Shown: piece by piece, positions 8,215-16,742 of the stretch
Layout: each line of letters begins with the position of its first letter
How positions within the stretch are numbered: position 1 is the stretch's first letter
Source: Deltaproteobacteria bacterium
GTDB taxonomy: Bacteria; Desulfobacterota; Desulfarculia; Desulfarculales; Desulfarculaceae
Length of the DNA: 64,000 nt
Assembly: GCA_020444205.1 (NCBI GenBank)
Contig: JAHLLJ010000002.1
Coordinates: forward strand, 1-64,000
Reading direction: 5' to 3'
The notes under the pieces: model-generated
The model's input: only the letters and a program-made list of their open reading frames with translations
Database searches by the model: none
Told to the model about the DNA's origin: nothing
Translations under genes and position numbers: made by a program

Positions 8215-9108
8215 GTGGTCAAGAAAGTCGGATTCGTGGGCTTGGGCATCATGGGGTTGCCCATGGCGGGCAACCTGCTCAAAGCCGGTTTTGAGCTGTG
8301 CGTCAACGACGTAGTGCCCACGGCGGTGGAACAGGCCGTGGCTCAGGGAGCGGTCGCCGCCGCCAGCCCCAAAGACGTGGCCCAAAATTCTGAAGTGATA
8401 ATCACCATGCTGCCCAGCGAGGCCATCGCGGAGCAGGTGATCCTGGGTCCCGACGGCCTCATCGAAGGCATGGCGCCCGGATCGGTGGTGGTGGATATGA
8501 GCACCATCAGCCCCAGCGGTGCCCAGAAAATCGCCGCGGCTCTCAAGGAAAAAGGGCTGGACATGGTAGACGCTCCGGTGAGTGGCGGCGACGTGGGCGC
8601 CAAGGAAGCCACCCTGTCGATCATGGCCGGGGGAGACGAGGCCGCCTTTGAGAAGGTGCTCCCCTTGCTGGAGAAGATGGGCAAGAACGTAAACCTGGTG
8701 GGCGGCAACGGCGCCGGACAGGTTTCCAAGGCCTGCAACCAGATCGTGGTGGGGCTGGCCATCGCCGCGGTGTCAGAGGCTCTGGTATTTGCCAAGAAAA
8801 ACGGCGTGGACCCGGCCAAGGTGCGCAACGCTCTGCTGGGCGGTTTTGCCCAGAGCCGCGTGTTGGAGCTGCACGGCCAGCGCATGCTGGATCGCAACTT
8901 CGCCCCGGGCGGCAAGGTGCATCTGCACAAGAAGGACACCGAGATCGCGGTGGAGGCGGCCAAGCAGTTGGGCATCTACCTGCCCTGCAACGCCTTGCTG
9001 TCCCAGCTGTGGAACTCGGTCACCGCCATGGGCGGCTCGGAGTGGGACCACTCGTCCATAGTCAAGTGCATCGAGATGCTCTCCAACACCGAGGTAACCC
9101 CCGGCTAG
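8215..9108 (+). CDS. 3-Hydroxyisobutyrate-dehydrogenase-family (beta-hydroxyacid) oxidoreductase
   Basis: About 297 residues. The N-terminal Rossmann motif is [17 protein letters not shown], the substrate loop [19 protein letters not shown] lies near 120, and the catalytic lysine is in [11 protein letters not shown] near 170. The family interconverts beta-hydroxyacids and semialdehydes with NAD(P); tartronate semialdehyde reductase is one member. GTG at 8215 is preferred because GGAGG lies 5 bases before it; ATG at 8203 overlaps that ribosome site. It follows iclR by about 25 bases and precedes the IlvD-like gene, so a dehydration-plus-reduction sequence is plausible. Confidence 0.92.
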   Translation: MVKKVGFVGLGIMGLPMAGNLLKAGFELCVNDVVPTAVEQAVAQGAVAAASPKDVAQNSEVIITMLPSEAIAEQVILGPDGLIEGMAPGSVVVDMSTISPSGAQKIAAALKEKGLDMVDAPVSGGDVGAKEATLSIMAGGDEAAFEKVLPLLEKMGKNVNLVGGNGAGQVSKACNQIVVGLAIAAVSEALVFAKKNGVDPAKVRNALLGGFAQSRVLELHGQRMLDRNFAPGGKVHLHKKDTEIAVEAAKQLGIYLPCNALLSQLWNSVTAMGGSEWDHSSIVKCIEMLSNTEVTPG

Positions 9109-9145
9109 GGCCAAGGCCCGGCTGGGAGGAAAGCGAGAGCCGTCG

Positions 9146-10879
9146 ATGGGCTCGGATACCAAGCAAAAGAGCCGCAAGGCCCGGGAAGATTGGATCCAGA
9201 TCGACACTCTGTGCTGCGGCACCGGGTGGGACGAAGCGGATCTCAAGGCGCCTCACATTTTAATCGAGGACGCCTTCGGTGAGAGCCATCCCGGCAGTGT
9301 GCATCTGCGCGAACTGTCCGAAGAGGCCAAGCTGGGGGTGTATCAGAGCGGGGGCAGGCCGGCCAACTTCCACGGCACCGACATCTGCGACGGGTGGGCC
9401 ATGCTGCACGACGGCATGAACTACATCCTGCCCGCCCGCGAGGTGTACTGCGATCTATTCGAAGCCCACGCCAGGGTCATCCCCTGGGACGGTGTGCTGG
9501 CCGTCTCCAGCTGCGACAAGGTGATCCCGGCCCATCTCATGGCTCTCATGCGCCTGGACATCCCCGGCTTGCACATGCCCGGCGGCAGCAACCGCATGGG
9601 CCCGGACATGAGCCATAGCGTGTTCACCGGCAGCGAGGCCACGCGCATGCGCCAGGGCCAAGACGTTGCCCACAGCATTCGTAACTACAAGCTCAGCGGC
9701 TGTCCGGGCATGGGCGGAGCCTGTCAGTTTATGGGCACCGCCAGCACCATGCAGTGCATGGCCGAGGCCCTGGGCATGACCTTGCCCGGAGCCGCGCTTT
9801 GCCCGGCCTCTTTGCAGGACATAAGACGCCTGTCCCGTCAGGCGGGGCGCCAGGCCATGCTCCTGGCCCAAAAAAGGCTTAAGCCCTCGGACATTATGAC
9901 CGAGGCGGCCTTTGCCAACGCCGTCAAAGTGCATGCGGCCATATCCGGCTCCACCAACGCTCTGATCCACTTGCCGGCCATAGCCCACGAGGGAGACCTC
10001 AGTGTGGCGCCCGAGTTGTTTGACCTGGCCAACCAGAGTGTTCCCCTGCTCATGGACATTCAGCCATCTGGCAAATACTTGAGCGAGTTGGCCTGGTACG
10101 CCGGAGGCATTCCCAGGGTGCAGTGGAACCTCAGGGAGATGCTGGATCTGGATGTCATGACCGTAACCGGCAAGACCCTGGGTGAGAACCTGGAGCAGCT
10201 CTGGCAAGAGGGCTTTTTTGAACGTGGGGCCGGCTATTTGGCCAACTACAAGCTCACCCCCGAAGAGGTGATCAAATCCCCGGACAAGGCTAAGGGAACC
10301 GGCTCCATCGCGGTGCTAAAGGGCAACTTGGCCCCCGAGGGCTCGGTGATCAAATTCGCGGCCATGCCCCAGGACATGCTGGTGCACCAGGGCCCGGCCC
10401 AGGTCTTCGACCGGGAGGAAGAGGCCCTGGCCGCCTGCCTGCAGGGGCGCATCAAGCCGGAGTCGGTGGTGGTGATCCGTTGCGAAGGGCCCCGGGGCAG
10501 TGGAATGCCCGAGATGCTGGCCACCACCGAGGCGTTGGTGAGCATCCCCGAGTTGAGCAAGGTGGCCTTGGTCACCGACGGACGCTTCAGCGGAGCCACC
10601 CGTGGGCCCTGCCTGGGGCACGTTTCTCCCGAGGCGGTGGTTGGAGGACCCATCGCCTTGGTGCAGGACGGCGACTTGGTGCGCATCGACATACCGGGAC
10701 GCCGGGTGGACCTGGTGGGAGTCCAGGGGGAGCCGGTTTCGCCAGAGCAGGCGCAGGCAGCCCTGGACCAGCGGCGTAAAACCTGGCAGGCGCCGCAGCG
10801 CCAACAGCCCCGCGGGCTTTTGCGCCGCTACTCCCAAGGGGCCGCCTCGGCTATGCGCGGTGCCTTCATGGAGGATTGA
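9146..10879 (+). CDS. IlvD/Edd-family dehydratase (divergent paralogue)
   Basis: At 577 residues it has full length for the family. Cluster-region motifs are [15 protein letters not shown] (near 80), [20 protein letters not shown] (near 120) and [18 protein letters not shown] (near 185). The C-terminal swivelling domain has [20 protein letters not shown]. These Fe-S enzymes remove water from dihydroxy acids or aldonic acids to give 2-oxo acids. It differs from the more canonical ilvD at 32.4 kb, so an aldonate or other hydroxyacid substrate is more likely than valine-pathway work. A GAGAG sequence, not a strong site, lies just before the ATG. Confidence 0.9.
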   Translation: MGSDTKQKSRKAREDWIQIDTLCCGTGWDEADLKAPHILIEDAFGESHPGSVHLRELSEEAKLGVYQSGGRPANFHGTDICDGWAMLHDGMNYILPAREVYCDLFEAHARVIPWDGVLAVSSCDKVIPAHLMALMRLDIPGLHMPGGSNRMGPDMSHSVFTGSEATRMRQGQDVAHSIRNYKLSGCPGMGGACQFMGTASTMQCMAEALGMTLPGAALCPASLQDIRRLSRQAGRQAMLLAQKRLKPSDIMTEAAFANAVKVHAAISGSTNALIHLPAIAHEGDLSVAPELFDLANQSVPLLMDIQPSGKYLSELAWYAGGIPRVQWNLREMLDLDVMTVTGKTLGENLEQLWQEGFFERGAGYLANYKLTPEEVIKSPDKAKGTGSIAVLKGNLAPEGSVIKFAAMPQDMLVHQGPAQVFDREEEALAACLQGRIKPESVVVIRCEGPRGSGMPEMLATTEALVSIPELSKVALVTDGRFSGATRGPCLGHVSPEAVVGGPIALVQDGDLVRIDIPGRRVDLVGVQGEPVSPEQAQAALDQRRKTWQAPQRQQPRGLLRRYSQGAASAMRGAFMED

Positions 10880-11033
10880 TTTTCAAGGTCCGGCGGCGCG
10901 GCGGGGGGCGCGGCGTGAGGACCTTTTCAAGGCAATAGGGAAGATCTTTGGCCGTCGGCTCAAACTAAACGGCATTGGGTGTTACGCAGGAGCCGGGCCG
11001 CAATTCGTATCGAATCTAAGGAGGAGGATTTTG

Positions 11034-12266
11034 ATGAAACGGTATTTGGTCATGACACTTCTGGCCGGACTCTGCGCCTTGGCCTTGGCCGGCACGGCGC
11101 CTGCGGCCCCGCCCGCCGATGTAGGCTGGGAGTTCCCCCTTTCCGGCCCCTACGGCTTTTATGCCGAGGAAATGAAGCGCGGCGTTGACATGGCCGTGGA
11201 AGAGTGGAACGCAAAGGGCGGCGTGCTGGGCAAGCCGGTCAAGGTGCTCGTCCGCGATTCCGAGCTCAAGGCCGACGTGGCCCTGCGCCGGATGAAGGAA
11301 TTCGTGGACAGCGGCGTTCCGATCATCGGCGGCAACCTGGGCGGTGGCATCTCCATGGTCATCAACCAGTGGGCCAACAAGAACAAGGTTCTGTACATGT
11401 CCACCTGCCACAACAGCCTGGGCCAAGGCCCTGACTGGGGCTACTATGGCTTCACCACGGGCATCAAGTCCTACATGACCGGCGCGGCCCTGGCCGACTT
11501 CGCCTTTGAAAAGCTGGGTAAGAAGTGGATGGTCATCGCGGCCGACTACCGCTGGGGTCACGACCAAGTGGCGGCCTTCTTGGTAAAGAGCAAGAAGGCC
11601 GGCGGCGAGTTCGTGGGCGCCATCTACACTCCCATCGGCACCCGCGACTTCTCGGCCTACGTTCCCCAGATCCTGGCCAAGAAGCCCGACTTCCTGGTGC
11701 TTTCGGTGTTCGGCTCCGACTTGGTCGCGGCCATCAAGCAGTTCGGCGAGTTGGGCCTGAGCCAGCGTATCAAGTTGGCCCTTCCCAAGACCGCCATGCC
11801 CATCATGAAGGAGTGCGGCTCCGCCTATAACGAGAACGTCTACGGCGCGGTGACCTGGTACTGGACCCTGTACAAGAAGTACCCCAAGGCTAAGCCCTTT
11901 GTGGACGCCTACATGAAGAAGTTCAACCGTCCGCCCGATGCCGACACCGACAGCGGCTACGTGGGCGCGCAGACTTTGTTCATGGCCATGGAAAAGGCCG
12001 GCACCCGCACCGACCTGGATAAGATCATCCCCGCTCTGGAAAACCTGAAGTGGGACCTGAACCAGGGCCCCGAGCACTTCCGTAAGTGCGACCACGTGCG
12101 CACCCAGACCGTGGTTATCTTGCAGGGTCGCGGCGCCAAGGCCGAAGGATGGGATCTGGCCACGGTTATTGCCGAGGTTCCCCCGGACAAGACCATGCTG
12201 CCTTGCGACGTGGACCGCGCCGACAGCGTATACGGCCCCATCCGGAACGATTTGCCGGGTAAATAG
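11034..12266 (+). CDS. Liv-type ABC importer, periplasmic substrate-binding protein
   Basis: A 410-residue protein with a signal peptide (MKRYLVMTLLAGLCALALAG, cut near APAAP) followed by a type I periplasmic binding fold (GWEFPLSGPYGFYAEEMKRG; IIGGNLGGGISMVINQWANK). It has the length and features of the LivJ/amide-binding family, which binds branched amino acids but also aromatic and other organic acids. AGGAGGAGG lies just before the ATG, a very strong site suiting high expression. It heads the transporter genes. The ligand is not readable from sequence. Confidence 0.94.
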   Translation: MKRYLVMTLLAGLCALALAGTAPAAPPADVGWEFPLSGPYGFYAEEMKRGVDMAVEEWNAKGGVLGKPVKVLVRDSELKADVALRRMKEFVDSGVPIIGGNLGGGISMVINQWANKNKVLYMSTCHNSLGQGPDWGYYGFTTGIKSYMTGAALADFAFEKLGKKWMVIAADYRWGHDQVAAFLVKSKKAGGEFVGAIYTPIGTRDFSAYVPQILAKKPDFLVLSVFGSDLVAAIKQFGELGLSQRIKLALPKTAMPIMKECGSAYNENVYGAVTWYWTLYKKYPKAKPFVDAYMKKFNRPPDADTDSGYVGAQTLFMAMEKAGTRTDLDKIIPALENLKWDLNQGPEHFRKCDHVRTQTVVILQGRGAKAEGWDLATVIAEVPPDKTMLPCDVDRADSVYGPIRNDLPGK

Positions 12267-12280
12267 AAACCCCATATCCG

Positions 12281-12310
12281 GCCGCGGCGACCGTTCTTGG
12301 CCGCCGCGGC
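12281..12310 (+). other. Intercistronic GC-rich hairpin after the binding-protein gene
   Basis: GCCGCGGCG pairs perfectly with CGCCGCGGC across a 12-base loop, just after the binding-protein stop codon and with no T-run. Such hairpins commonly protect the upstream message and lower downstream expression, matching the need for more binding protein than permease. Confidence 0.55.
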
Positions 12311-12332
12311 TGATTTTAAAAATGAGGGCGTG

Positions 12333-13211
12333 ATGGAACTGAGTTGGGAAATCATCCTAATGCAAGTGATCATGGGGCTGGCCCTGGGAGCTATCTATGT
12401 TCTGCTGGCCAGCGGACTGTCCATAATCTTCGGATTGCTGGACGTTCTCAACTTTGCCCATGGCACCTTCTACATGCTGGGGGCCTACGCGACCTTCGTG
12501 GCCATATCCCTGTGTGGCAATTTTTGGGTGGGTATCATCGCGGCGGTGGTCATAGTGTCGCTTATCGGGGCGCTTTTTGAAACCACGCTGCTCAAGCGGC
12601 TATACGGCACCGATCAGATTTATCCCCTGCTGTTGTGCTTCGGCCTTAGCATCTTCCTGCCCGACATTATCAAGATGCTCTTCGGCCTGGTGGGCAAGGT
12701 GGTGGACTACCCCTCCATGCTCCAGGGCGCGAGCTTCGTGGGCAACCTGATCCTGCCCAAGTACCGCATCTTCCTGGTGGTGCTCATGGCGGTGGTCCTG
12801 CTGTGTCTGTACCTGTTCATGAAAAGGACCAGCATCGGCATGATCATCCGGGCCGCCACCCGCGACCGCTTGATGGTCAACTGTTTGGGCATCAACGTAT
12901 CGCGGGTTTGGACCGTGGGCTTCATGCTGGGCGTGGGCCTGGCCGCCCTGGCCGGGGCGGTGGCTGCTCCCATGGTGCAGACCATCCCCAATATGGGCGA
13001 GGAAATGACCATCGAGGCCTTTGTGGTGGTGGTTATCGGCGGGCTGGGCAGCCTGGGAGGCGCCGCCTTGGGCGGCCTGATTCTGGGGCAGGTGGTGAGC
13101 TTCGTCTCCCTGCTGGCCCCTGACTGGTCCAACGTATCCATTTTCTTGACCATGGCCCTGATCCTAGTGCTGAGGCCCCGGGGGCTGTTTGGCGAGGAAG
13201 GCCGGGATTAG
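12333..13211 (+). CDS. livH: Branched-chain amino acid-type ABC importer permease LivH-like
   Basis: A 292-residue membrane protein with about eight hydrophobic segments and the LivH signature GLLDVLNFAHGTFYMLGAY near residue 35 and VVVIGGLGSLGGAALGG near 235, which contacts the ATPase. It forms the inner-membrane channel with the LivM-like protein encoded next. GAGGG lies upstream of ATG 12333; an earlier in-frame start would overlap the hairpin. The gene symbol marks family, not substrate. Confidence 0.93.
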   Translation: MELSWEIILMQVIMGLALGAIYVLLASGLSIIFGLLDVLNFAHGTFYMLGAYATFVAISLCGNFWVGIIAAVVIVSLIGALFETTLLKRLYGTDQIYPLLLCFGLSIFLPDIIKMLFGLVGKVVDYPSMLQGASFVGNLILPKYRIFLVVLMAVVLLCLYLFMKRTSIGMIIRAATRDRLMVNCLGINVSRVWTVGFMLGVGLAALAGAVAAPMVQTIPNMGEEMTIEAFVVVVIGGLGSLGGAALGGLILGQVVSFVSLLAPDWSNVSIFLTMALILVLRPRGLFGEEGRD

Positions 13212-13215
13212 ACCA

Positions 13216-14217
13216 ATGAGCGCTAATAAAAAGACAAAGCAAGCAGAGGTTTACAAACCTTACAATTGGCAGACCGTGGTGGAGTTCCGGGCCATGTGGG
13301 TGTTGTTGGCCCTGGGCGTGATACTGCCCTTCGTGGTCTCCAAACCCCTGGCCACGGAGATAATGGTCTACGCCCTGTTCGCCCTGGGCTTCAATTTGCT
13401 CCTGGGCCATACGGGCATGATCTCTTTCGGCCATGCCGGCTATTTGGGAGTGGGCTCCTATGCCGGGGCCATGGTGGTGTTCTACGCTGGGGCCGGCGTA
13501 TGGGTGTCGCTGTTGGCGGCCATGGCCGGCGGTGCCCTGACGGCGGCCGTGGTGGGCTTGTTGGCCGTAAAGCGCAAGGGCGCCTACTTCGCCATGATCT
13601 CCTTGGCTATCGCCCAAATGCTTTACTTCCTGGCCCTCTCACCCTTCAAGCGCTGGACCGAGGGCGAGGACAGCCTCAAGCTGCCCCCCCTGTCCATCGA
13701 TTTCCCCATCCATCTGAATCTCTCTGATCAGATGCAGCTCTACTACTTCGTCTTCGTCATCGTGGCCCTGGCGGTGCTGGCCCAGTGGCGCCTGCTCAGC
13801 TCGCCTTTTGGTCATGCTCTAAAGGGGATCAGGGAAAACGAAGATCGGGTCAGGGCCTGCGGATTCAATATCACCCGCATCAAGTTCCTCTCGATCGTCT
13901 ACTCAGGCATGTTTTCCGGCCTGGCCGGCGGCCTGCTGGCCATTTACCTGGGCGCGGCCTCGGTGACCACTCTGTTCTGGCTGACCTCGGGCACGGTGGT
14001 CATGCAGACGGTTTTGGGCGGTACCCACACCTTTATGGGGCCCTTTATCGGCACAGCGGTGTTCTTGTACCTGCGCAACAACATCAGCAACTACACCGAC
14101 CGCTGGGAGATGTGGGTGGGGGCCATGTTCATGGCTTTGATACTGCTTTTCCCAGAGGGCATATGGGGAACCATCGTGCAGAAGATCGGCGAACGCCGCC
14201 GCCCTTCGGAGTCTTGA
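13216..14217 (+). CDS. livM: Branched-chain amino acid-type ABC importer permease LivM-like
   Basis: A 333-residue permease with about nine hydrophobic segments. It carries the LivM features GFNLLLGHTGMISFGHAGYL (near 65) and GHALKGIRENEDRVRACGFN (near 205), the coupling loop. A hydrophilic N-terminus of about 30 residues precedes the first membrane segment. It starts 5 bases after livH ends, with only a weak ribosome site, so translation may be coupled. Confidence 0.92.
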   Translation: MSANKKTKQAEVYKPYNWQTVVEFRAMWVLLALGVILPFVVSKPLATEIMVYALFALGFNLLLGHTGMISFGHAGYLGVGSYAGAMVVFYAGAGVWVSLLAAMAGGALTAAVVGLLAVKRKGAYFAMISLAIAQMLYFLALSPFKRWTEGEDSLKLPPLSIDFPIHLNLSDQMQLYYFVFVIVALAVLAQWRLLSSPFGHALKGIRENEDRVRACGFNITRIKFLSIVYSGMFSGLAGGLLAIYLGAASVTTLFWLTSGTVVMQTVLGGTHTFMGPFIGTAVFLYLRNNISNYTDRWEMWVGAMFMALILLFPEGIWGTIVQKIGERRRPSES

Positions 14218-14231
14218 GATAGGGGCCAGTA

Positions 14232-14975
14232 ATGCTTTTACAAACCAAAGGCGTATGTAAATATTTCGGCGGCCTGAAGGCGGTGGACCAGGTGGACTTT
14301 TCCATCGAGCAGGGCATGCTTAAGTCCATCATCGGGCCCAATGGCGCCGGTAAGACCACCTTTTTCAACCTGGTTTCAGGGCTGTATATGCCCACCCACG
14401 GTCAGGTGATCTTTCAGGGAGAGGATGTTTCCCAATCCTCCATGAATCAGCGCTCGCAGCTGGGGATAACCAAGACCTATCAGATAACCAGCATTTTCCC
14501 TCGACTCAGCGTGTTTGAGAACGTGCGTCTGGCGGCCCAGTCGCGGGTGAGCATGTTTAACTCCTGGCGCAAGGCCTATGGCTATGCGGCCATGAACCGG
14601 CGGACCATGGAGATTCTGGAGCATGTGGGTCTGGCGGATAAGCAGGCCCGCACCGCCTCGGAGCTGAGCCACGGGGAAAAGCGCTACCTGGAGATAGGTA
14701 TCGCCTTGGCCACCGAGCCCCGGCTTCTGCTTCTGGACGAGCCCACCGCGGGCATGAGCCCGGCGGAGACCGTGGAAGCGACTCATTTGATCCGCAAGCT
14801 GTCCAACGAGTTGAAGCTGACCATCATCTTAATCGAGCACGACATCAGCGTGGTGATGGGAATATCCGACGAGGTGATGGTGTTGCACGAGGGCAAGAAG
14901 CTCGCCGAGGACACGCCGAAGAAGATCAGTGCCAACGAAACGGTGCAAAACGTCTATCTGGGAAAAGAGGCCTAG
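14232..14975 (+). CDS. livG: Liv-type ABC importer ATPase, LivG-like
   Basis: 247 residues with Walker A GPNGAGKTTFF (near 36), Q-loop region TYQITSIFPRLSVFENV, signature LSHGEKRYLEI and Walker B LLLLDEPTAGMSP with the H-loop IEHD. The signature has LSHGE as in LivG rather than LSGGE. It energises import together with the LivF-like partner 2 bases downstream. Confidence 0.94.
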   Translation: MLLQTKGVCKYFGGLKAVDQVDFSIEQGMLKSIIGPNGAGKTTFFNLVSGLYMPTHGQVIFQGEDVSQSSMNQRSQLGITKTYQITSIFPRLSVFENVRLAAQSRVSMFNSWRKAYGYAAMNRRTMEILEHVGLADKQARTASELSHGEKRYLEIGIALATEPRLLLLDEPTAGMSPAETVEATHLIRKLSNELKLTIILIEHDISVVMGISDEVMVLHEGKKLAEDTPKKISANETVQNVYLGKEA

Positions 14976-14977
14976 CC

Positions 14978-15694
14978 ATGCTCAAGGTAGAAAACATCAA
15001 TACCTTCTATGGCAGCAGCCACATCCTGCACGGAGTCTCTCTGGAAGTGCATCCCGGAGAAGTGGTGGTGCTCTTTGGACGCAACGGGGTGGGTAAAACC
15101 ACCACCCTCAAGTCCATCATGGGCATCCAGCCGCCCAAGAACGGCCGCATCATCTACAAGGGCGAGGACATCACCGGCAATGAGCCTTACCTCAACGTGC
15201 GCAAGGGCCTTGCTCTTATACCCGAAGACCGGCGGGTAATCCCCAACCTCACGGTGGAGGAGAACCTGCAGCTGGGCATCCTGCACAAGAAGAAGCAGTT
15301 GAACGTATCCGAGCAGTTCGACATGGTGTTCGACTACTTCCCCAAGCTCAAGCAGAGGATAAAGCAGCTGGGAGGCAGCCTGTCAGGCGGTGAGCAGCAG
15401 ATGCTCACCATAGCCCGGGGGCTCATCTCCAACCCCGAGCTGATGATGATCGACGAGCCCACCGAGGGGCTGGCGCCCTTGATCGTGGAGGAGATCGCCG
15501 AGATTCTGCGCCGCCTGCAACGCCATGGGGCCACCATCTTATTGGTGGAGCAGAACTACGAGCTGACCATATCCCTGAGCGAAAATCTCAGGGCCTATGT
15601 GCTGGAAAAAGGCCAGGTGAAGCTGAGCGGCACCCCCGCCGAGCTTCGGGCCTGCCAGGAGGACGTGGAAGCCTGCCTGGGCGTGAAGCTCTAG
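14978..15694 (+). CDS. livF: Liv-type ABC importer ATPase, LivF-like
   Basis: 238 residues: Walker A FGRNGVGKTTT (near 35), signature LSGGEQQML (near 136), Walker B MMIDEPTEGLAP and the EQNYE H-loop variant (glutamine in place of the usual histidine, as is common in LivF). It is encoded 2 bases after livG and completes a five-gene importer. Confidence 0.94.
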   Translation: MLKVENINTFYGSSHILHGVSLEVHPGEVVVLFGRNGVGKTTTLKSIMGIQPPKNGRIIYKGEDITGNEPYLNVRKGLALIPEDRRVIPNLTVEENLQLGILHKKKQLNVSEQFDMVFDYFPKLKQRIKQLGGSLSGGEQQMLTIARGLISNPELMMIDEPTEGLAPLIVEEIAEILRRLQRHGATILLVEQNYELTISLSENLRAYVLEKGQVKLSGTPAELRACQEDVEACLGVKL

Positions 15695-15825
15695 GCAGTC
15701 CAGGACGGAACCTTGTTTGATCCTGCCCCAGGGAGACGGCACACCCCAAGCCGACTTGTTGGAACAGAAAACACCCCCAACACGAAACAGCCACTGGGTT
15801 AAAGGGAAACAGGGGAGAACGAGCA

Positions 15826-16665
15826 ATGAAACTAACGCTTCTTACCGAGAACAACAGCCTGTTCTGCAAGTTCTACTTCGCCGAGCACGGCTTCAGCGCA
15901 TTCATAGAGGACGAGGGCAAGACCATCCTCTATGATACGGGCTATTCCAACGCCTTTATCATCAACGCCGAGAAGATGGGCTTCGACCTCACGGCCATCG
16001 ATATGCTGATCCTGTCCCACGGGCACTACGATCACACCGGCGGCCTCAAACACCTCATCGACTACTACAAGGCCAAGAAAGTAACTCGCAAGCCCGTCCT
16101 CAAGTTCACCAGCGAGGTGCTGCTTTTGCCCAAGTACAACTTTGAGATCGAGGAAGATCAGGGCACCGACGTGACCATGGAGACCCTGGAGCAGTTCTTC
16201 GACATCCAGATGAGCCAGGAGGTGGAGAAGCTCACCTCGCGGCTCTACTACCTGGGCAAGGTTCCCCGGGCCAACGACTTTGAGTGCCGCATCCCCCAAG
16301 TGGCCAAGAAGAAAGTGGACGGCGAGTGGGTGGAAGACCTGGTGGACGAGGACACCCAGCTGGCCTATCTGCACGCTAACAACGAGGTGAGTGTGATCAC
16401 CGGCTGCTCCCACAACGGCATCTGCAACATCATGGCCTACGCCAAAAAGGTTACCGGGGCGGACCGAATAAACACCGCTATCGGTGGATTGCATTTACAG
16501 GCTCCTCCCGACTGGCTGATGCAGGCCACCAAGGACTTCGTGAAGGAGGAGGGCATCCGGACCTTTTACGCATGCCACTGCTGCGACTTCAAGTCACGCA
16601 TCGCCCTGGCCGGCGTTTCCAACGTGGAAGAGGCCGGCGTTGGTTTGGAGTTGAACTGGGAGTGA
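15826..16665 (+). CDS. Metallo-beta-lactamase-fold hydrolase, DHPS-synthase-like type
   Basis: A 279-residue protein. The metal motif SHGHYDHTGG (HxHxDH) lies near residue 65, and further metal ligands are expected in TGCSHNGICNI near 190 and ACHCCDF near 245. The arrangement resembles the family annotated as dihydropterin-ribofuranosyl-aminobenzene phosphate synthase-like proteins of archaea and anaerobes. It acts as a cytoplasmic hydrolase of unknown substrate. AGGGGAG precedes the ATG. It stands between the importer and iorA; a lactone or thioester hydrolase role would fit but is inference. Confidence 0.85.
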   Translation: MKLTLLTENNSLFCKFYFAEHGFSAFIEDEGKTILYDTGYSNAFIINAEKMGFDLTAIDMLILSHGHYDHTGGLKHLIDYYKAKKVTRKPVLKFTSEVLLLPKYNFEIEEDQGTDVTMETLEQFFDIQMSQEVEKLTSRLYYLGKVPRANDFECRIPQVAKKKVDGEWVEDLVDEDTQLAYLHANNEVSVITGCSHNGICNIMAYAKKVTGADRINTAIGGLHLQAPPDWLMQATKDFVKEEGIRTFYACHCCDFKSRIALAGVSNVEEAGVGLELNWE

Positions 16666-16675
16666 GATAAAAAGC

Positions 16676-16697
16676 GCCGCCCGCCTCGGCGGGCGGC
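16676..16697 (+). other. GC-rich intercistronic hairpin
   Basis: GCCGCCCGCC and GGCGGGCGGC form a perfect 10-bp stem with a minimal loop, just after the stop codon at 16665. There is no T-run, so it is more likely an mRNA-processing or stabilising element than a strong terminator. Confidence 0.5.
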
Positions 16698-16742
16698 AGC
16701 ACGTGGATCGTAAGGCCATAAGGTCAGCATTAAGGAGTAAAC

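Noticed and set aside
10885..10925. Possible terminator after the first IlvD-like gene (AAGGTCC with GGACCTT)
   Set aside because: The stem is only 7 bp around a 27-base GC-rich loop, too weak to list as a feature.
11016..12275. 419-codon minus-strand frame over the binding-protein gene
   Set aside because: A GC-rich antisense shadow with low-complexity Gly/His/Val composition; the plus frame is a clear periplasmic binding protein.
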